A DNA stretch of 64,000 nucleotides from Cephalotus follicularis (Eukaryota > Streptophyta > Magnoliopsida > Oxalidales > Cephalotaceae), in assembly GCA_001972305.1 (NCBI GenBank), contig BDDD01000271.1:62001-126000 (forward strand), written 5' to 3'. Position numbers and translations under genes: made by a program. Numbering within the stretch: position 1 is the stretch's first letter; each line of letters opens with the position of its first letter. Below, one piece after another: positions 1 through 11,684 of this stretch. The notes beneath the pieces are model-generated. The model searched no databases and was not told where the DNA came from. It was given only the letters and a program-made list of their open reading frames with translations.

Positions 1-3000
1 TGGATTCCACTCCCCACTAGGAGTTGGATCTCCCAAATTTCACACGTGGGTGTGGAATACGATTAGAATAGTGGGAGGAACCATAAACACTAAAGACCAA
101 GTGTTATGGTAGTAACATAAAATAATGGAATAAATATTTAATCTTGCTTTTAGTTTCCTTATCTTAGGTTGCTTAATATGTCTATTATCACCATTAATTC
201 TTGAGACCAATTAACTCAACTGGTCTAATTTTCTCATTTTGGTAAAAAGGTACTCGGTACTAATATTTCATCTATAGAATTGACCAAGATGGCCAAGTGG
301 TGCAATACCATTGTGAAGACATGGTGTCTTGCAGTAATAGGCATGATGTATGACTATAAAATCAGTGCGAGAAAATGGAGAACCTCTCTTGAATACTTCT
401 TAAGGTGTTGTATGGAAAATAGACTGGGTTTATAAGGTTCATCTAATGTCGATAGCTCTTTAAGATGAATGATTGAGCTAGGAGCTCAGTTGGATTATGC
501 GCTGGGAGCACAAGGGGAAAATGCCAAAGAGAAATTTTTTTGAGGACCAGAACTTCTTTTGTGACACGAAGGAGCATTGGAAAAGGGAATATTGAGAGTT
601 CATTGCTACTGATCCACCCTAGAGAGGTGCTTTAGAACCTTGGAGGTACAACACAACTAAGACCTAATAAAGAAGTGGATATACGGCTTTGCATTGGATC
701 TAGGATCACCGGAAAAGCTATAGGATTTATGAATTGCTGGTATATAAAGTTTATTGTGTTAAAACATGGACCTAGTGGTTATATACTAAACTCAATTAGA
801 AACATTATAAGTGTTTATTCACTTATACAAAATGGGCTTAGAGCTTGATTTTGAGAACAATGACTGTTCTTTGTTGTCTAATAATGCTTTGGTATATAAT
901 GGGATCATTATTGTTAACGGTCCACAAGTTTGAAACAAAATCTTTAACAATTTAGCAAAGAACACATAAAAGACAAAGAGGAGCAGATAGGAAAGTCTGT
1001 TAAAACACTTTGATTGGATCGATAAGGCAAATACCTATATGGCAGATTCCAAGATTATCTTAGAGATAAAGAAATACTCTCTGAATGGACCTCTTCAGGA
1101 ACACTGTATATTAACGGTGTGTCCCAGACGAGGAACCAGACTTTGATGGACATTGTCTGGTCTATATTGTCTTTTAATGACTTCCCTACCTCAACTTTGG
1201 GGTTATACGCTAGAAGCAGCGACATGTACCATAAATCGAATTCCTTAATGATCTATGCCCTCTATTTTATACTATGTATAGATAAAGAGGAAACCCAACA
1301 TAAATGATGTTTAGGATTGTCTGGCTTGGATAATATGGGGTGGAGCCTAATAAGCTAGAGGCTCGGTTAGACCACTGTCGGTTTGTGGAGTGTCCTCCGG
1401 AAACTGAGGGATACTATTTCTACCATCCCGACAAATACAAGGTATTTGATACAAGAAATAATATATTCAAAGAGAGGGAGAACCCTATCCAAGGAAGAAA
1501 TGGGAGTATAGTGGAACTATAGCAGTTGCCACATGTAGAAATCATTTAGGATTTAAAGGAATTGGAAGTTGAATCCTCTATAGGCACATTTGAGATTAGA
1601 TCTTAACGTGAGATTGAATCTCAGTCAGGCACTCCTCTGGTGAGGAATTCAGGCATGATTTGTTAAGTGCTTGAGAGATATGGTGTTCTCGTCAAGGGCA
1701 TTCATAAATCTAGTGTTATTTAGGATGACAAGCCTGTCGGCTATAAAAATACAATGCGAAGCACTGAATTTGAGACTTGTCTAGGATCCATGAAATCCTA
1801 AATGGAATATTGAGGCAATCTTAATGCAACTAGTTACGAAGGGGTGTAGACAACATGGTGTCAAGTATACTGGAACCCTTCTCATTAATAGCTGCGCTCA
1901 AATTCATTAAGATTTTCCGTGCTATTGCCACTCGTCATGGTTATGACATTGGGTAAATTGATGGCTTAATCCAAGGGATTTACATCCAACGAGTTTTGCA
2001 CTCGTAAGGTCGTTTTGACCTTATGCAAGCATCTGATAGCTGTATTATCGGTTCAAAGAAAGTAGTAGATCTTTTGACTTCTTTAAGAACATGAATGAGC
2101 CACGTGTCTATCGAATTTAACACAGGGCCTAACATAAATTCTAGGTTCTATACAGGGAGTTGCATCTTACCGATTATAAACATTGTAGGTACGTGATTTG
2201 TTGGTGTTGAGTGCTGAGAATTTGTCCATCATGGATTTGGGAGAAGCCACCTATGGAGACCTTTGGCAAAGATCTAATAGGTTGTTTAGGCTTTCCCAAA
2301 GCTAGTAAATCAGCATAGTGCTGAATTTATTCAACATGGAGAATTCCTTATTTTCTTATGGAATTCAATTCCCTTCTAAAGGTGTTGGGAGAACATAGAT
2401 GGACCAGATCCATTAAGCGAGGCTGAAGGATCAGTCATGTATACCATGTTGTGTATTAAGCCTGATATCATGCTTGTGACAAGCAATTATCAATCCAATC
2501 TTCGTGTGGTACACTGGATATAGTGAAGAGAATCTTGATGTACCTTGGAGGCACAAATGATGTCTTTTTGGACTACGATGGATTGAGTTGATAGAAATTG
2601 AAGGACTTAAAAGACTTCACTTTTATTTGTGATAGGGATAATCACAAATAGTCTTGAGATAACTTTATATACTAAACGGGGTGAAAAAGAGCTACCGGAG
2701 CTCGCAGCAGGACTTCATGGTGGATTTTGTAGCTAAAGCCATAAGCATAGCGAATGAAGTTGCTGCAAAGGATGGTATAACGATGCAGTAATTCATGGAC
2801 GAATTTAGGGTTGTTCCATCCGTCAATAGTCCAGTAGTGCGACTACAATGGTGGCCAATGCATAGTCCAAGGGAACCCCGGTCTCACTTACGATCATAAG
2901 ACATTTAATAGCACTATCTATTGATATGAGGGATCGTGGATAGGGGAGACTAATTACTTGAGAGTGTCACCTTAAGGGTGAATATAGATCATCCATAGCT

Positions 3001-3073
3001 CTGGGCAGCTTAACATTTGAGAATCATCGTAAGGAGATGAACTTGAATTTTTGGTCCTCGTGACTTGAGGGCC
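1..3073 (+). pseudogene. Element A: decayed Ty1/copia internal region (gag-pol relic)
   Basis: Relic of a Copia polyprotein of the same family as elements B and C. Bases 1-160 match the leader just before gag in B (about 11485-11650) and C (about 29120-29300), including the GATTAGAATAGTGGGAGGA block. Most of gag is deleted. A zinc-knuckle relic lies near 549-600 and has lost its first and last Cys. A protease-like stretch follows near 660-800. The integrase HHCC part is missing, and integrase core and C-terminal pieces lie at 1020-1530. RT-like sequence (about 1735-2400) has lost the YVDD motif, and RNase H-like sequence runs about 2580-2990. Stops and frameshifts are everywhere, so it cannot encode protein. 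Assignment rests on collinearity with B and C. Confidence 0.85.
1119..1522 (+). pseudogene. Element A: integrase remnant
   Basis: Two short open stretches (1119-1307 and 1340-1522) keep the C-terminal half of a Copia integrase. The first starts in the conserved V-S-(E)-R-R-N block that holds the third catalytic residue, but here the Glu codon reads Gln (V-S-Q-T-R-N). The second keeps the NKLEARLDHCRFV segment matching KLEAQVDNYRFVGYP in B. They are the longest recognisable coding pieces of A, and neither could be functional. Confidence 0.7.
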
Positions 3074-3084
3074 AAGTGGGAGAT
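3074..3084 (+). other. Polypurine tract of element A
   Basis: AAGTGGGAGAT lies directly before the 3' LTR, which starts TGTTAGAG. The identical tract precedes the 3' LTRs of B and C, and its reverse complement follows the LTRs of D and E. It is the plus-strand primer of reverse transcription. Confidence 0.85.
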
Positions 3085-4343
3085 TGTTAGAGATGGTGAT
3101 CCATCGAGCCACTGAGTGGCTGGGTGTAGCTGTTATTATCTCTTGGTTAAAACATTCTTATTTCATTTATGTGACATATGTGCATATTTTATTTATTTCT
3201 GGTAAGCCGTATGTGTTTTATCAGATCATTGAAGCATTTATTATTTGCTTACACATATGGTGACTAGTTGGATGTCGGGCTGAGGGCTATGAGAACGACT
3301 CCTTTATTCCCTGTGACTAAATTGTACCAAGTTGTAGGATAATTTATATAGGGCATAAGTGAATTGGTTAGACTTGCTGTGTTATGCATGCTCCAGCGAA
3401 TGGGACGGTGGAGTATCTCATTGCCACTTGGGAGGAACCCTAAAGCTAATGTGCGGTGTGTGTTGTAAGAATGTACACTGAACTTGACCCACCGTAGGAA
3501 TGCTACTTGGATGGTCGCTAATCCCGTGTCAGTAGCAATTCCTACCTGCGGCTATAGTGTATAGGAACTTGGTGCCTAGCAGGACCCTAGAGGATCTGTC
3601 TGATCCTTAGACCTGAGTTGTTGCTCTATATTATGTGGAGGAAGTTTGGCTTTGATCTCCGCCCTATTGAGTCCTCATGCGGGGCTGTCAAACAGGCAGT
3701 CTTTGGGTCTTACCGAATATGCATGAATGTAGGCGAGTACGTAAGATGGAATCGTCACAGCCGTGAAGAGGGTGATAGGCTTGATGCTATCTGTGTGCAT
3801 TAAGGACTTGGAAATACCTGCGTAGGTTACGAGGACTGGAAACGGGGTTTCCGAAAAAGTTTGCTGATAGTCGTTTTGAGTTTATGGATGTATAAGCACT
3901 GGGAAAAATAAGGGTTGACACGTATCCTTACCTTAGGATTCGGGCAAGCCGAGATGACAATGGATTATAGTACACGGTAACTGTCAATAGGAAAAAGTAC
4001 CGGGTGAATTAGAAAAGGATGTACGATGTGGGAAATTAATCTGGGATTAATTTCCACACATGAAGTATGTTGAACATGATTTTAGGGTTGTTAAAATTGT
4101 CGAGGACTATTTACTGTAATTTTACTTGTGCGTTGGAGAGCTGTGGTAATTTATTGACCTAATCGATTTTGATCCGGACTTTCGGATCCTTCATGATTAT
4201 GGAAAAGTGATATGTGTTGGACACATGCCACTTGGTGGTAAATATAGTTGGTTAACTAGTATATATTTATTGGACATTAGTGGGACATTTGGCATCACAT
4301 GGATGTGATAGTTTGTATTTTACCTTACTAGATGTCTTATTAA

Positions 4344-4352
4344 TATATAAAG
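4344..4352 (+). promoter_or_regulatory. Candidate TATA box in LTR of A
   Basis: TATATAAAG lies about 1260 bp into the LTR, close to the relative position of TATAAATAG in the LTR of B (about 1205 bp in). This suggests the U3 promoter. Start site not determined. Confidence 0.4.
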
Positions 4353-4827
4353 AGAAGTTAAATATGGGGCGGATAAGACTGATGCGTGTGTATGCATTTT
4401 AGTCGCGCGGCATTAAAAAAAAAGAGAAAAAAAAAGCGCCAACCATTTTACTAAAATGCAAGTCGCATTTTTCATCAGGAGATAGCGCATAACACATAAT
4501 TGAAAACGAGAGAGTGAACTTGTGCGCGTCAATGGCAATGATGCAGGGGAAAAAAAAAACAAGAAGAGAGAGAGAGAGATGGAGAGCGACGTTTGCTGAC
4601 TATTTCATGGGCCGCCGTTCAAGCAACACAGTAAGCCCTTTTCTCTTCCTCCCCGTCTCCCTCTTTTCTCCTTCGTTTCTCCCTGATGGCAAACCTTGGT
4701 TCTTTGCCGTCACTATCGACTTCTCTTTGCCACTGGTAGTCTTTGTAGGTGTAGCTAGCCGTTAGCTCTACCTATATATATATTAGTCTAGCCATTTTCC
4801 GGTTGTTTTGACGATGTTTATGCAAGC

Positions 4828-5094
4828 TGAGTCAACTCAGCGAGTTCGGCATGGTGAAGGCTACGGGTTGGTGTTGCGGGATGACTAACGACGAGTCTCG
4901 AACACCAACAGCTAGATCGAATGCTTTCAAGGCTTGTGATGGCATGGCCGGAGCTCAACTGATGTGACCAGAGCTCTGGCGCAATCGCTCAGTTGTGAGT
5001 CTCAGCGAGTCTCGATCAAAGACGAGCAGATCGGAGATTCTGTGGCCCTGTTTTGGCTTAGCCGGAGTTACCGTTGTTGGGTGAGTCAACTCAG
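4828..5094 (+). repeat. Pair of TGAGTCAACTCAG palindromes
   Basis: The 13-mer TGAGTCAACTCAG occurs at 4828-4840 and 5082-5094, each followed by a (C/T)GAGTT extension. The same 13-mer is found at 37469-37481 in the unrelated LTR H. TGAGTCA is the consensus core bound by GCN4-type bZIP proteins; a regulatory role here is inference. Confidence 0.5.
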
Positions 5095-5429
5095 TGAGTT
5101 GGACACACTACCGACTATGACTGTGCGATTGTTAGTGAGTCATAGCAAGTCTTTGGCACCAGCGTGTAGATCGAAGGATTTGCGGGCCGATAATAGCCTT
5201 GTCTGTGCTCCGACGAGTTAGCCAGAATCCGATGGAGCTCCGGTGATGAACAATGTTTGCCATCATAAGGAGGTTGCTTTGAGCTTGTAGCGGTAAAGAA
5301 GATGGAGCCTCCGAACGATGGTATGATTCCAATCACTATGTTTATGCCGAATTGTATTAGATTTTGTTTATGCATGATTGACAAATTGAATTGGTATGAT
5401 TGAATATTGAACGGAGATCCTAGGACACT

Positions 5430-5493
5430 GATTTTGGATATAGGATGCTAGTTAATCCTTGACTTTGAGTCTTAGCATCCTAGGTCCAAAATC
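5430..5493. repeat. Inverted repeat near the end of LTR A
   Basis: Two 21-bp arms (5430-5450 and 5473-5493) pair with two adjacent mismatches around a 22-bp loop, starting GATTTTGGA and ending TCCAAAATC. The stem ends 29 bp before the LTR terminus. It could form an RNA hairpin near the end of LTR transcripts. Confidence 0.6.
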
Positions 5494-5522
5494 AATTGGA
5501 AACCCTAACAGGTTTCACAACA

Positions 5523-5635
5523 AGGTCTGCCAACGACCCCTGAGGCCTGACCTCTGCATCTGAGGTCTTCCAATGACCTCTGAGGTTTGAATTCTGTTGC
5601 ATGGTCTGACTTTGAGGTCTGACCTTCTCTACGAG
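5523..5635. repeat. Short palindromic GAGGTC/GACCTC array
   Basis: GAGGTCT and TGACCTC half-sites alternate about every 10-20 bp (for example TGAGGTCTTCCAATGACCTC), giving several imperfect inverted copies. The array sits between the end of LTR A and the recognisable start of the D LTR. From 5636 to 5800 I recognise nothing; it may be a diverged part of the D LTR. Confidence 0.5.
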
Positions 5636-5800
5636 TTCTGCCTTCACATAAACCTGTCTTTAAGGCGCTCTCAACAAATAAATACTCGATGTATTCATCT
5701 ATTAAAACAAAAAACCTTTCGCACGTTACATTCCATTATGGTGATGCTCGAACGCTCTCAAAAAAAGAGAGACACACATTCAACAATGAACATGTGCACT

Positions 5801-6233
5801 AGCAAAGTATCATCTTCATGATGCTAATCTTTCACCAAATGACATGTGTCCCACACACGTGGACCTGTTCCAAAATCAGGTGGGACCTGAAAGTCCGGTT
5901 GGTATTCGGTATAGTGATAAATTTCCCAGAACATCCCTAAATCATGGTACGACCATCCTAATAGTCAGAGACTATTAGAGCAGCCCCAGTATGATATCCA
6001 ATCATTCCCCAGATAAGTGGACCTCCATGCCTATCATCCGTTAGCCGGTTAACTGGTAGTTTATCCTGTCATTGGCGTATGTGTCATGTATCCTTCATCA
6101 TACTTGGCTCTGACCACAGACTATGGTTTGGATAAATGCCACCTCAATTAATACTGCGATAACAATAAATCCATGTTTACACTAAGACTGCCTCTGCCTG
6201 GCAAGGTCTTTAAGTCCACAATGCATAGAAGAT
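5801..6233 (-). mobile_element. Element D 3' LTR, left fragment (minus strand)
   Basis: From about 5801 the sequence aligns with 59523-59930 of the other minus-strand Copia LTR (TTTCACYAAATGACATGTG, GGTACGAC, CATATGTGTCATG blocks). It is the reverse complement of the U3 part of the B and C LTRs. It is interrupted at 6233 by element B (TSD AAGAT) and resumes at 18167. Its outer part, about 1.3 kb judging from the complete LTR at 22658/60724, is missing or unrecognisable. Confidence 0.75.
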
Positions 6234-7201
6234 TATTAGAGTACAGGTGTCCCTACGTGCCACGAGGTGGATTTATGCTTGTATAAACACTTTCTACTTT
6301 TACAATATGAATTTTTTTTCATGTTTATGTGCATTATTTCAGTATTTAATGGCAACCCGCTATATGTATATCCCAACCCATCTTAAATGGATCAGTTAAT
6401 TAACGTTGACTGAATACACGTATAGTGCCTTGTCGCTGGATCTCATACCTAGGAAGTTATGAGAATCAGATCCTTACTCCCTTCTGATAGAACGTTCCAA
6501 GTCGTAGGTTCACCTTTTTAGGGCAATTGATGAACCGTAAAGACTTATCGTATTATGCTTGTCCCTTTGTGTGTGGGAGATGGATCATCTCGTTGCCATT
6601 TGTGTTCACCCTAAAGTTGATGCGGGGTTCGTGCTAGAGAGCATGAGGCTGAACAGACCCACCATAGGAAACCCATATGTAAAGTCATACCTATGTCAAT
6701 AGGATTCGTAAAGTCTCGGTAGTGTATAGTCGGTGGTAACTAGTACACCATTCATGGGCTACGTTGTATCGTTAGACCTGAGCGGCTGGCATGAGTTGGG
6801 TTGTAACCACTTGGCTTTGATTTTTGCCTTCCCCAGCACTAGCCACGTGCTACCAAAAGGGTTGTCTTTGGGCCTTGTGGGAGATTCATTGACATGTATG
6901 GGCTCTATATTATTTATGTCCGTTGAGACTCAAAACCCTGATCAGGTATAGGGAGACTAGAAATGTGATTTTTGGGGAGGTCTACGGACTTCTCAATGCG
7001 TCATGAATTTATAGTTATCGCAGTTTTACATAGGGGTGACAGTATTCTGAACCCTAGGTCGCGGTTGGAGCCAAGAATGACGTAGGATACATGACACATA
7101 TGCCAATGACTGGATAAAGTAATGGTTCACCAGATGCTGACTTATAGACACGGTTGATTCCATGGATCCGAGGGATGATTGGAAATCATACCGCGGTCAT
7201 T

Positions 7202-7222
7202 CTAATAGTCAGGGACTATTAG
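7202..7222. repeat. Conserved U3 stem-loop in B 5' LTR
   Basis: CTAATAGTC, loop AGG, GACTATTAG: a perfect 9-bp stem about 220 bp upstream of the TATA box. The same hairpin is in the 3' LTR (16730-16750) and in D (5958-5978). In C (25765-25785 and 34390-34410) the outer C-G pair is replaced by T-A, so pairing is kept. Confidence 0.6.
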
Positions 7223-7438
7223 GATGGTCGTACCAGAACTCCGGAATGTTATGGGAAACTTATAGTCGTACAGGAGTCCGATCGGGCTTTTGGGTACCAC
7301 CTGGTTTTGGAATCAGTTGACGTGTGTGGGACACATGTCATTTAGTGAGTGGATAACACCTGAGATGTGTTACTTGGCCTAAGAATATCTATTTTGCCGG
7401 ACTTTAATCATTTCTAAGGGAGTGAGTTCGAGTTGAAC

Positions 7439-7447
7439 TATAAATAG
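7439..7447 (+). promoter_or_regulatory. Candidate TATA box, B 5' LTR
   Basis: TATAAATAG in a block shared by all B and C LTRs (AATAAATAG in the other copies: about 16967, 26004 and 34629). It probably marks the U3 promoter; transcription start not visible. Confidence 0.5.
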
Positions 7448-8685
7448 AATGTTTCGGGCCAAGGGGTAATTTTTTCATTTATGAATTATTACGTAATTCA
7501 TGGAGAGAGAATACATTTGGGCCAAACCCACGCCTTGAGAGGCTAGGATTGGGCCGGCCCAAATGGAGCCAATTTGATGGTTCAAATGTAACTTCAAAGT
7601 TACTAATTAGTTGGATTATAATTTAACTGGATGGTCGACCTGTCAACTATTCTAGAAGCTAAGTGCCATATGCATACTTACTTAGCTCATTTTAATCCTA
7701 CCATGGCCGACCGTATTGTGATATGGAGAATGAATTGGTGTTGCATGCTTTTGATTGGTTGAAAGCCTAAGTAAGTTAAGATATTTTTTACTTATATATG
7801 CACACGGCAACACAATTTTTAAAAAGTGAAGTTCTTTAATTCATTCTATCTTCTCCAACACCCTTTGACCTCTCTCTCTATCTTTCTTCTTCTTAATTCT
7901 CACCATTGCTTCCAGCTTCCATTAATGGAGATTTAAAGCTTCAAAAGCTTAAGAAGAAAGAAGCAATCTTACTCTTCTCTTCACCCTCTAAAACTCTTAT
8001 AAGGTGGAGATTTGCATTTAATCTCTTCCTACTTTGAGGTAGTTTTATAGAACTTCAAACCAGCCACTTTACCTTCATAAAACATTCATGTCGCCATCAA
8101 GGAAGCTTTATTTGTGAAGGAAGAAATCTTGGAAACCATCTTGAAGGGAACACCGAATTTGAAGTGAAGGAGTTAAAGAATTTTTATATGTAATTCTTAC
8201 TTCTCTTTACTTCTATTTGCAAAGTGGTGTGTGTGTGTGTGTGCTGGATGTAATGGATTTGTCCAGCCATTGCCCTTGTTTTTTAAGGTTGTATATGTGT
8301 GTTTTCCTATAGGTTTTGTTGTTTACAAACCCTTAGGGTAGGGTTTTAGGGTTTGGATATGATGGTGTATCAATTAGGGTATGTGTTCACGAATTTTGAA
8401 TGATTTAAATTTATACCGCCAGTGCACGGTTGTGCAGTAACGGGTCAGAAGCTAGGAAAGAAGCTAAATTGATTTTAATCTATCCAACCTAGGCGAAGTA
8501 TGCGATGTTGAAAGAGAATATTAAATTAACAAAAATAACGTATGCAAAATTATGAATTTAATCAAGCAGGAAATAAACTGAATAAAATATGCAAGAGAAA
8601 ATCGATTTTGGGGTATAGAAACTCACCATAGATTATATTGAACAACTCACTTACTTGATTGATGAAACCTTGGTAACCAACAACA

Positions 8686-8836
8686 GCTAGGTCAATACGG
8701 AGTGTGACTGTGATGACAAATCGTATGAGTAGTCATGCTAGGTCTATATAGAGTGTGGCAGCGGTGACAAATTGTATGAGTGGACATGCTTTGTCTTATG
8801 GAGTGTGTTCGGCGTGACAAACCATATGTGTAGACT
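8686..8836 (-). repeat. 51-bp tandem repeat, three copies, in J1
   Basis: Units 8686-8736, 8737-8787 and 8788-8836 share a GCTAGGTC...GGAGTGTG...GTGACAAA...TATGAGT pattern. The reverse complement of the same triplicate is in J2 at 63139-63290, so it is a family feature. Confidence 0.8.
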
Positions 8837-9230
8837 CCATTGACTATGTTAAAAACCATTCATTCAACAATGTTTTTATTCATTGACAAAGCATTTGTGG
8901 ATTTTAATCAGACATACAAAGTGTGTGTGAAGGCAAAAAATTGAAGAACAAATCAAAACTTCAAGGATTTTATTAATGGAGTTGAATCAATACAATCTAC
9001 TGGATTGTCCTAACCCTGATAACCTTAAGAGTTTAGCTACAAAACATTGTGGTAATAACTAAAAATTGAAGAACAAAGGAGGAAGCGGCTACACAAAGCC
9101 TACACATTGTTATGGCCAGCTGTTATCTGTATATATATTTACAAAATTGATAAAAATCGGAAGTAAAATTAACCTAAATACGAAAATAACAAATATCTGA
9201 AACTTTCCAAATTTTCTCCCTGACATCATA

Positions 9231-9497
9231 AGTGTCGATGCTTACGTTCTGAGCATTGATGGTTTGTAGTTGGGCGTTGACGCTTTGATACGTTGAAGGC
9301 GCTAAGCGTCAACTTGTATATTGCGTTATTGAGCAGACTTGTGTGTTAAGCGTCGACGGTAATGAGCAAGGCGTCAACGCTTAAAGTGTGTAATTTGATT
9401 GTTAAACTTCTGTAACAAAGCGTTGACACTTTATTCTTAACTGCTGGAGCTTTCAGTCTAAGCGACGACGCTTACAAGCAAGGCGTCGACGTTTTGC
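9231..9497. repeat. GCGTCGACGC palindrome array in J1
   Basis: About eight degenerate copies, including GTGTCGATGCTTA, GGCGTTGACGCTTTG, GCGTCGACGGT, GGCGTCAACGCTTA, GCGACGACGCTTA and GGCGTCGACGTTT. Most differences from the core are CG to TG or CA changes. Related arrays occur in H, F, G, K, J2, J3 and the D/E LTR. Confidence 0.75.
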
Positions 9498-9960
9498 TCT
9501 ATTTTTCTGCAGAAAATTGCCATTCTTCAAACTTTGATCTTCTTGTCCTCAATTCGCACCAATTTAACTAGTATAAATGCATTTTGATCTTTATGGCCTT
9601 GGAGCTAAAAATTGATACAACACAATCAAAGTAGTCTATGCCAAGCATAAAAATATCACAAATAGATCCTTAAAAATACACATTTTTATGCTAAACAGTA
9701 TGTGTGCAACCATATTTGATTTTTGGCAAGAGTCCAAATCTTAGGGTTTGAGTACCCTATGCCATCTGACACTTGCATGATTTGTAACTTGCCATAGGTT
9801 CCTTTAAATATCGAATTAGATATCCTAGGATGAAATTGGGGCATTTACGGGCATTGGTTATGGGTGGTTCCTTCACCGGAACATAAATTTTAAAATTGGG
9901 CACCCGTATCCCTAATATCCTGTATGTTTTTCTTCTACTGCTTTCTCAATTTCCAACAAG

Positions 9961-9972
9961 TGGTATCAGAGC
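9961..9972 (+). other. Primer binding site of B (initiator tRNA-Met type)
   Basis: TGGTATCAGAGC, two bases after the 5' LTR. This 12-mer is complementary to the 3' end of plant initiator tRNA-Met and is the standard minus-strand primer site of plant LTR elements. Confidence 0.92.
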
Positions 9973-11684
9973 CCCTAATTGGCATTAATTGGACCTTAAT
10001 TTTATGTTTAGTGGATTGGTTTGATTTGTGCTAATCCTAGCCCAATTTTGAGCCCCAAAACCCTAAATGGCGATGTTGACAAAACGAGATGAAATGGAAT
10101 GTAATGTTTTAGTTCATTTTTTGTCAATGGATAGAACTTTGATAAATGCCTATTTACGTGGATTGTTTGATGATTTCAAAGTTAATATGTTGGGTGTTGA
10201 TGATGCATGGGGGCATTCCAACATTCTTATGTATGATTTAGGATCTCAAACGGACCTCAAAAAATTCAGTCTAATAGTGCAAAATTTATTTAAGAGGAAT
10301 AATAAATATTAGTTCATTCTAATGTATTTGCATTATCTTTCACTCGATTAAATCCATGTGTGTGATTAATCGTTCAATGTAGTGTTGAAATACATATAGG
10401 GTGGCTAGATATTAATTCATTTAGTGAGAGTGAAATTCTCATTAGGCTGGTAAATAAATCGACAACCCATTATTCATTAAATATATTGTGTTATATATTT
10501 TTTGAATTTCTTATGCATGATGGTAGGCTTGGGACCCGACCTAGATGTATTGGTTTCTTTAATGTGTGTTATTTAAATTCTTTATTACATTGGCATTCAA
10601 TTGGTTTGTAATAAGACTGCCTACGTGCGCCGATATATTTTTTTTCCATTAAATTCTTAGGGTAGAATTTTCTCTTCTTTCTTGTAATTGTATTCTTATT
10701 TTTATGTAATTTTCAATTTAATTTATAAAATGGGAATACAATAATGACTGAAGAGGGGAACAAGAAGAATACGAGACCATCTGAAGGCTATGTATGCAAG
10801 GTACAGTATTGTAATAACGTAGATGTTAAATAATATTACATAGGAGACCCGGTGATCACGTATGGCTCACGTGATCATCTTAATAGTAAAAGTCCCAAGT
10901 CATGCCTTTTTCTAGGTTGCATAAGATGGTTGAGATTTTCATTTTTTCCAAACATGTCTAAGCATGTTATGCCGTTATCAAATGGGATTTGAAGATTAAA
11001 ATTAATCTAATAACGGTTTCGGCTAAATAAAATGTGAGACCCCTTAAATTCCTCCAATTGTAAATAATAAGTCCATAAAAGATGTGTGCACTATTGGGTG
11101 CTCCGCCATTGGCCTTCAACACCTTCGTTTACTAGTATGGATATACTGGGGATAGCACAGCAATAGCTGAGGTCCCCCGTATGACAATTTCTACTAAATA
11201 TCAGTGTGATGTGCATTGGAAGGAAATATCTAAGTTTTTTGTGTTTTGACAAGTACACTTGTGGATATCAAAACTGGTTCATTTCTTTGAGGGTTTTGTC
11301 GGTGCGGACTTATACCGAGATCATACTGTCTGTCAAACAACAGCTGAGACTGTATGGTCTAGGAGGTTAAAAATTGTATCTGATCTTGCATTTTAAGGTC
11401 GTGGCTCCTAATGCAAATAAGGTATTTATGTCTAACTATTTCAATATTACGGTTTGTCAAACAACAGTTGGGACCATAATAGGTGGGATAGATTCCAATC
11501 CTCACTAGGAAGCAAGGCTTTCTAAATTCCACCTAGCAGGTGTGGGATACGATTAGAATAGTGGGAGGAGCCATAACTTCTAAAGACCAAGGGTTATAGT
11601 AATAACATAAAATTGAATTATCTGCTAATTTTACTCTTTTGTTTCCTCTTTATAGGTTGCTAGTTTATCATTTCTGCTATTGAT
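9973..11684 (+). other. Long non-coding leader of B
   Basis: About 1.7 kb between primer site and gag. It has no conserved coding frame: the open stretch 10067-10312 is not preserved in C. Several blocks are shared with the C leader: near 10979-11030 (AATGGGATTTGAAGATTAAA and TAATAACGGTTT), near 11290-11345 (GTGCGGACTTATACYGAG) and from 11485 on. It may hold packaging and dimerisation signals, which is inference. Confidence 0.6.

Larger units (their letters stand above)
3085..5522 (+). mobile_element. 3' LTR of element A (Copia)
   Basis: It starts TGTTAGAG right after the polypurine tract and ends CACAACA. Its length of 2438 bp equals that of the LTRs of B (2438) and C (2439). Similarity to those LTRs is patchy: the GACCCACCGTAGGAAT block, the TATA region and the pyrimidine-rich 4630-4690 stretch are recognisable, so A is the oldest or most divergent member. 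The 5 bases after it are AGGTC; the 5' end is outside the window, so a TSD cannot be tested. Confidence 0.75.
8384..9697 (-). mobile_element. J1: solo LTR inserted in the 5' LTR of B
   Basis: A 1314-bp sequence starting TGTTCACG and ending GCTAAACA, flanked by the 5-bp duplication GTATG (8379-8383 and 9698-9702). The uninterrupted target is visible in the other LTR of B near 17900. It matches the reverse complement of J2 (62232-63749), which carries a primer site, so J1 is the LTR of that family in minus orientation with no internal region. It contains a 51-bp tandem repeat and a GCGTCGACGC array. No coding capacity seen. Confidence 0.9.
6234..9958 (+). mobile_element. Element B 5' LTR (interrupted by J1)
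   Basis: It aligns with the 3' LTR at 15724-18161 along its whole length apart from the J1 insertion, and ends TTCCAACA just before the primer site. Without J1 and its duplicated target it is about 2406 bp. The two LTRs differ at scattered sites and by a longer (GT)n run here (8226-8243). Confidence 0.9.

Noticed and set aside
4514-4765. Open frame with a hydrophobic C-terminal half
   Set aside because: Lies within LTR A in the pyrimidine-rich block; not conserved in the B or C LTRs.
9961-9972. TGGTATCAGAGC sites considered as tRNA gene fragments
   Set aside because: Only the primer complement is present, directly after an LTR; no cloverleaf.
10067-10312. Open frame in the B leader
   Set aside because: Not preserved in the collinear leader of C; no recognisable domain.
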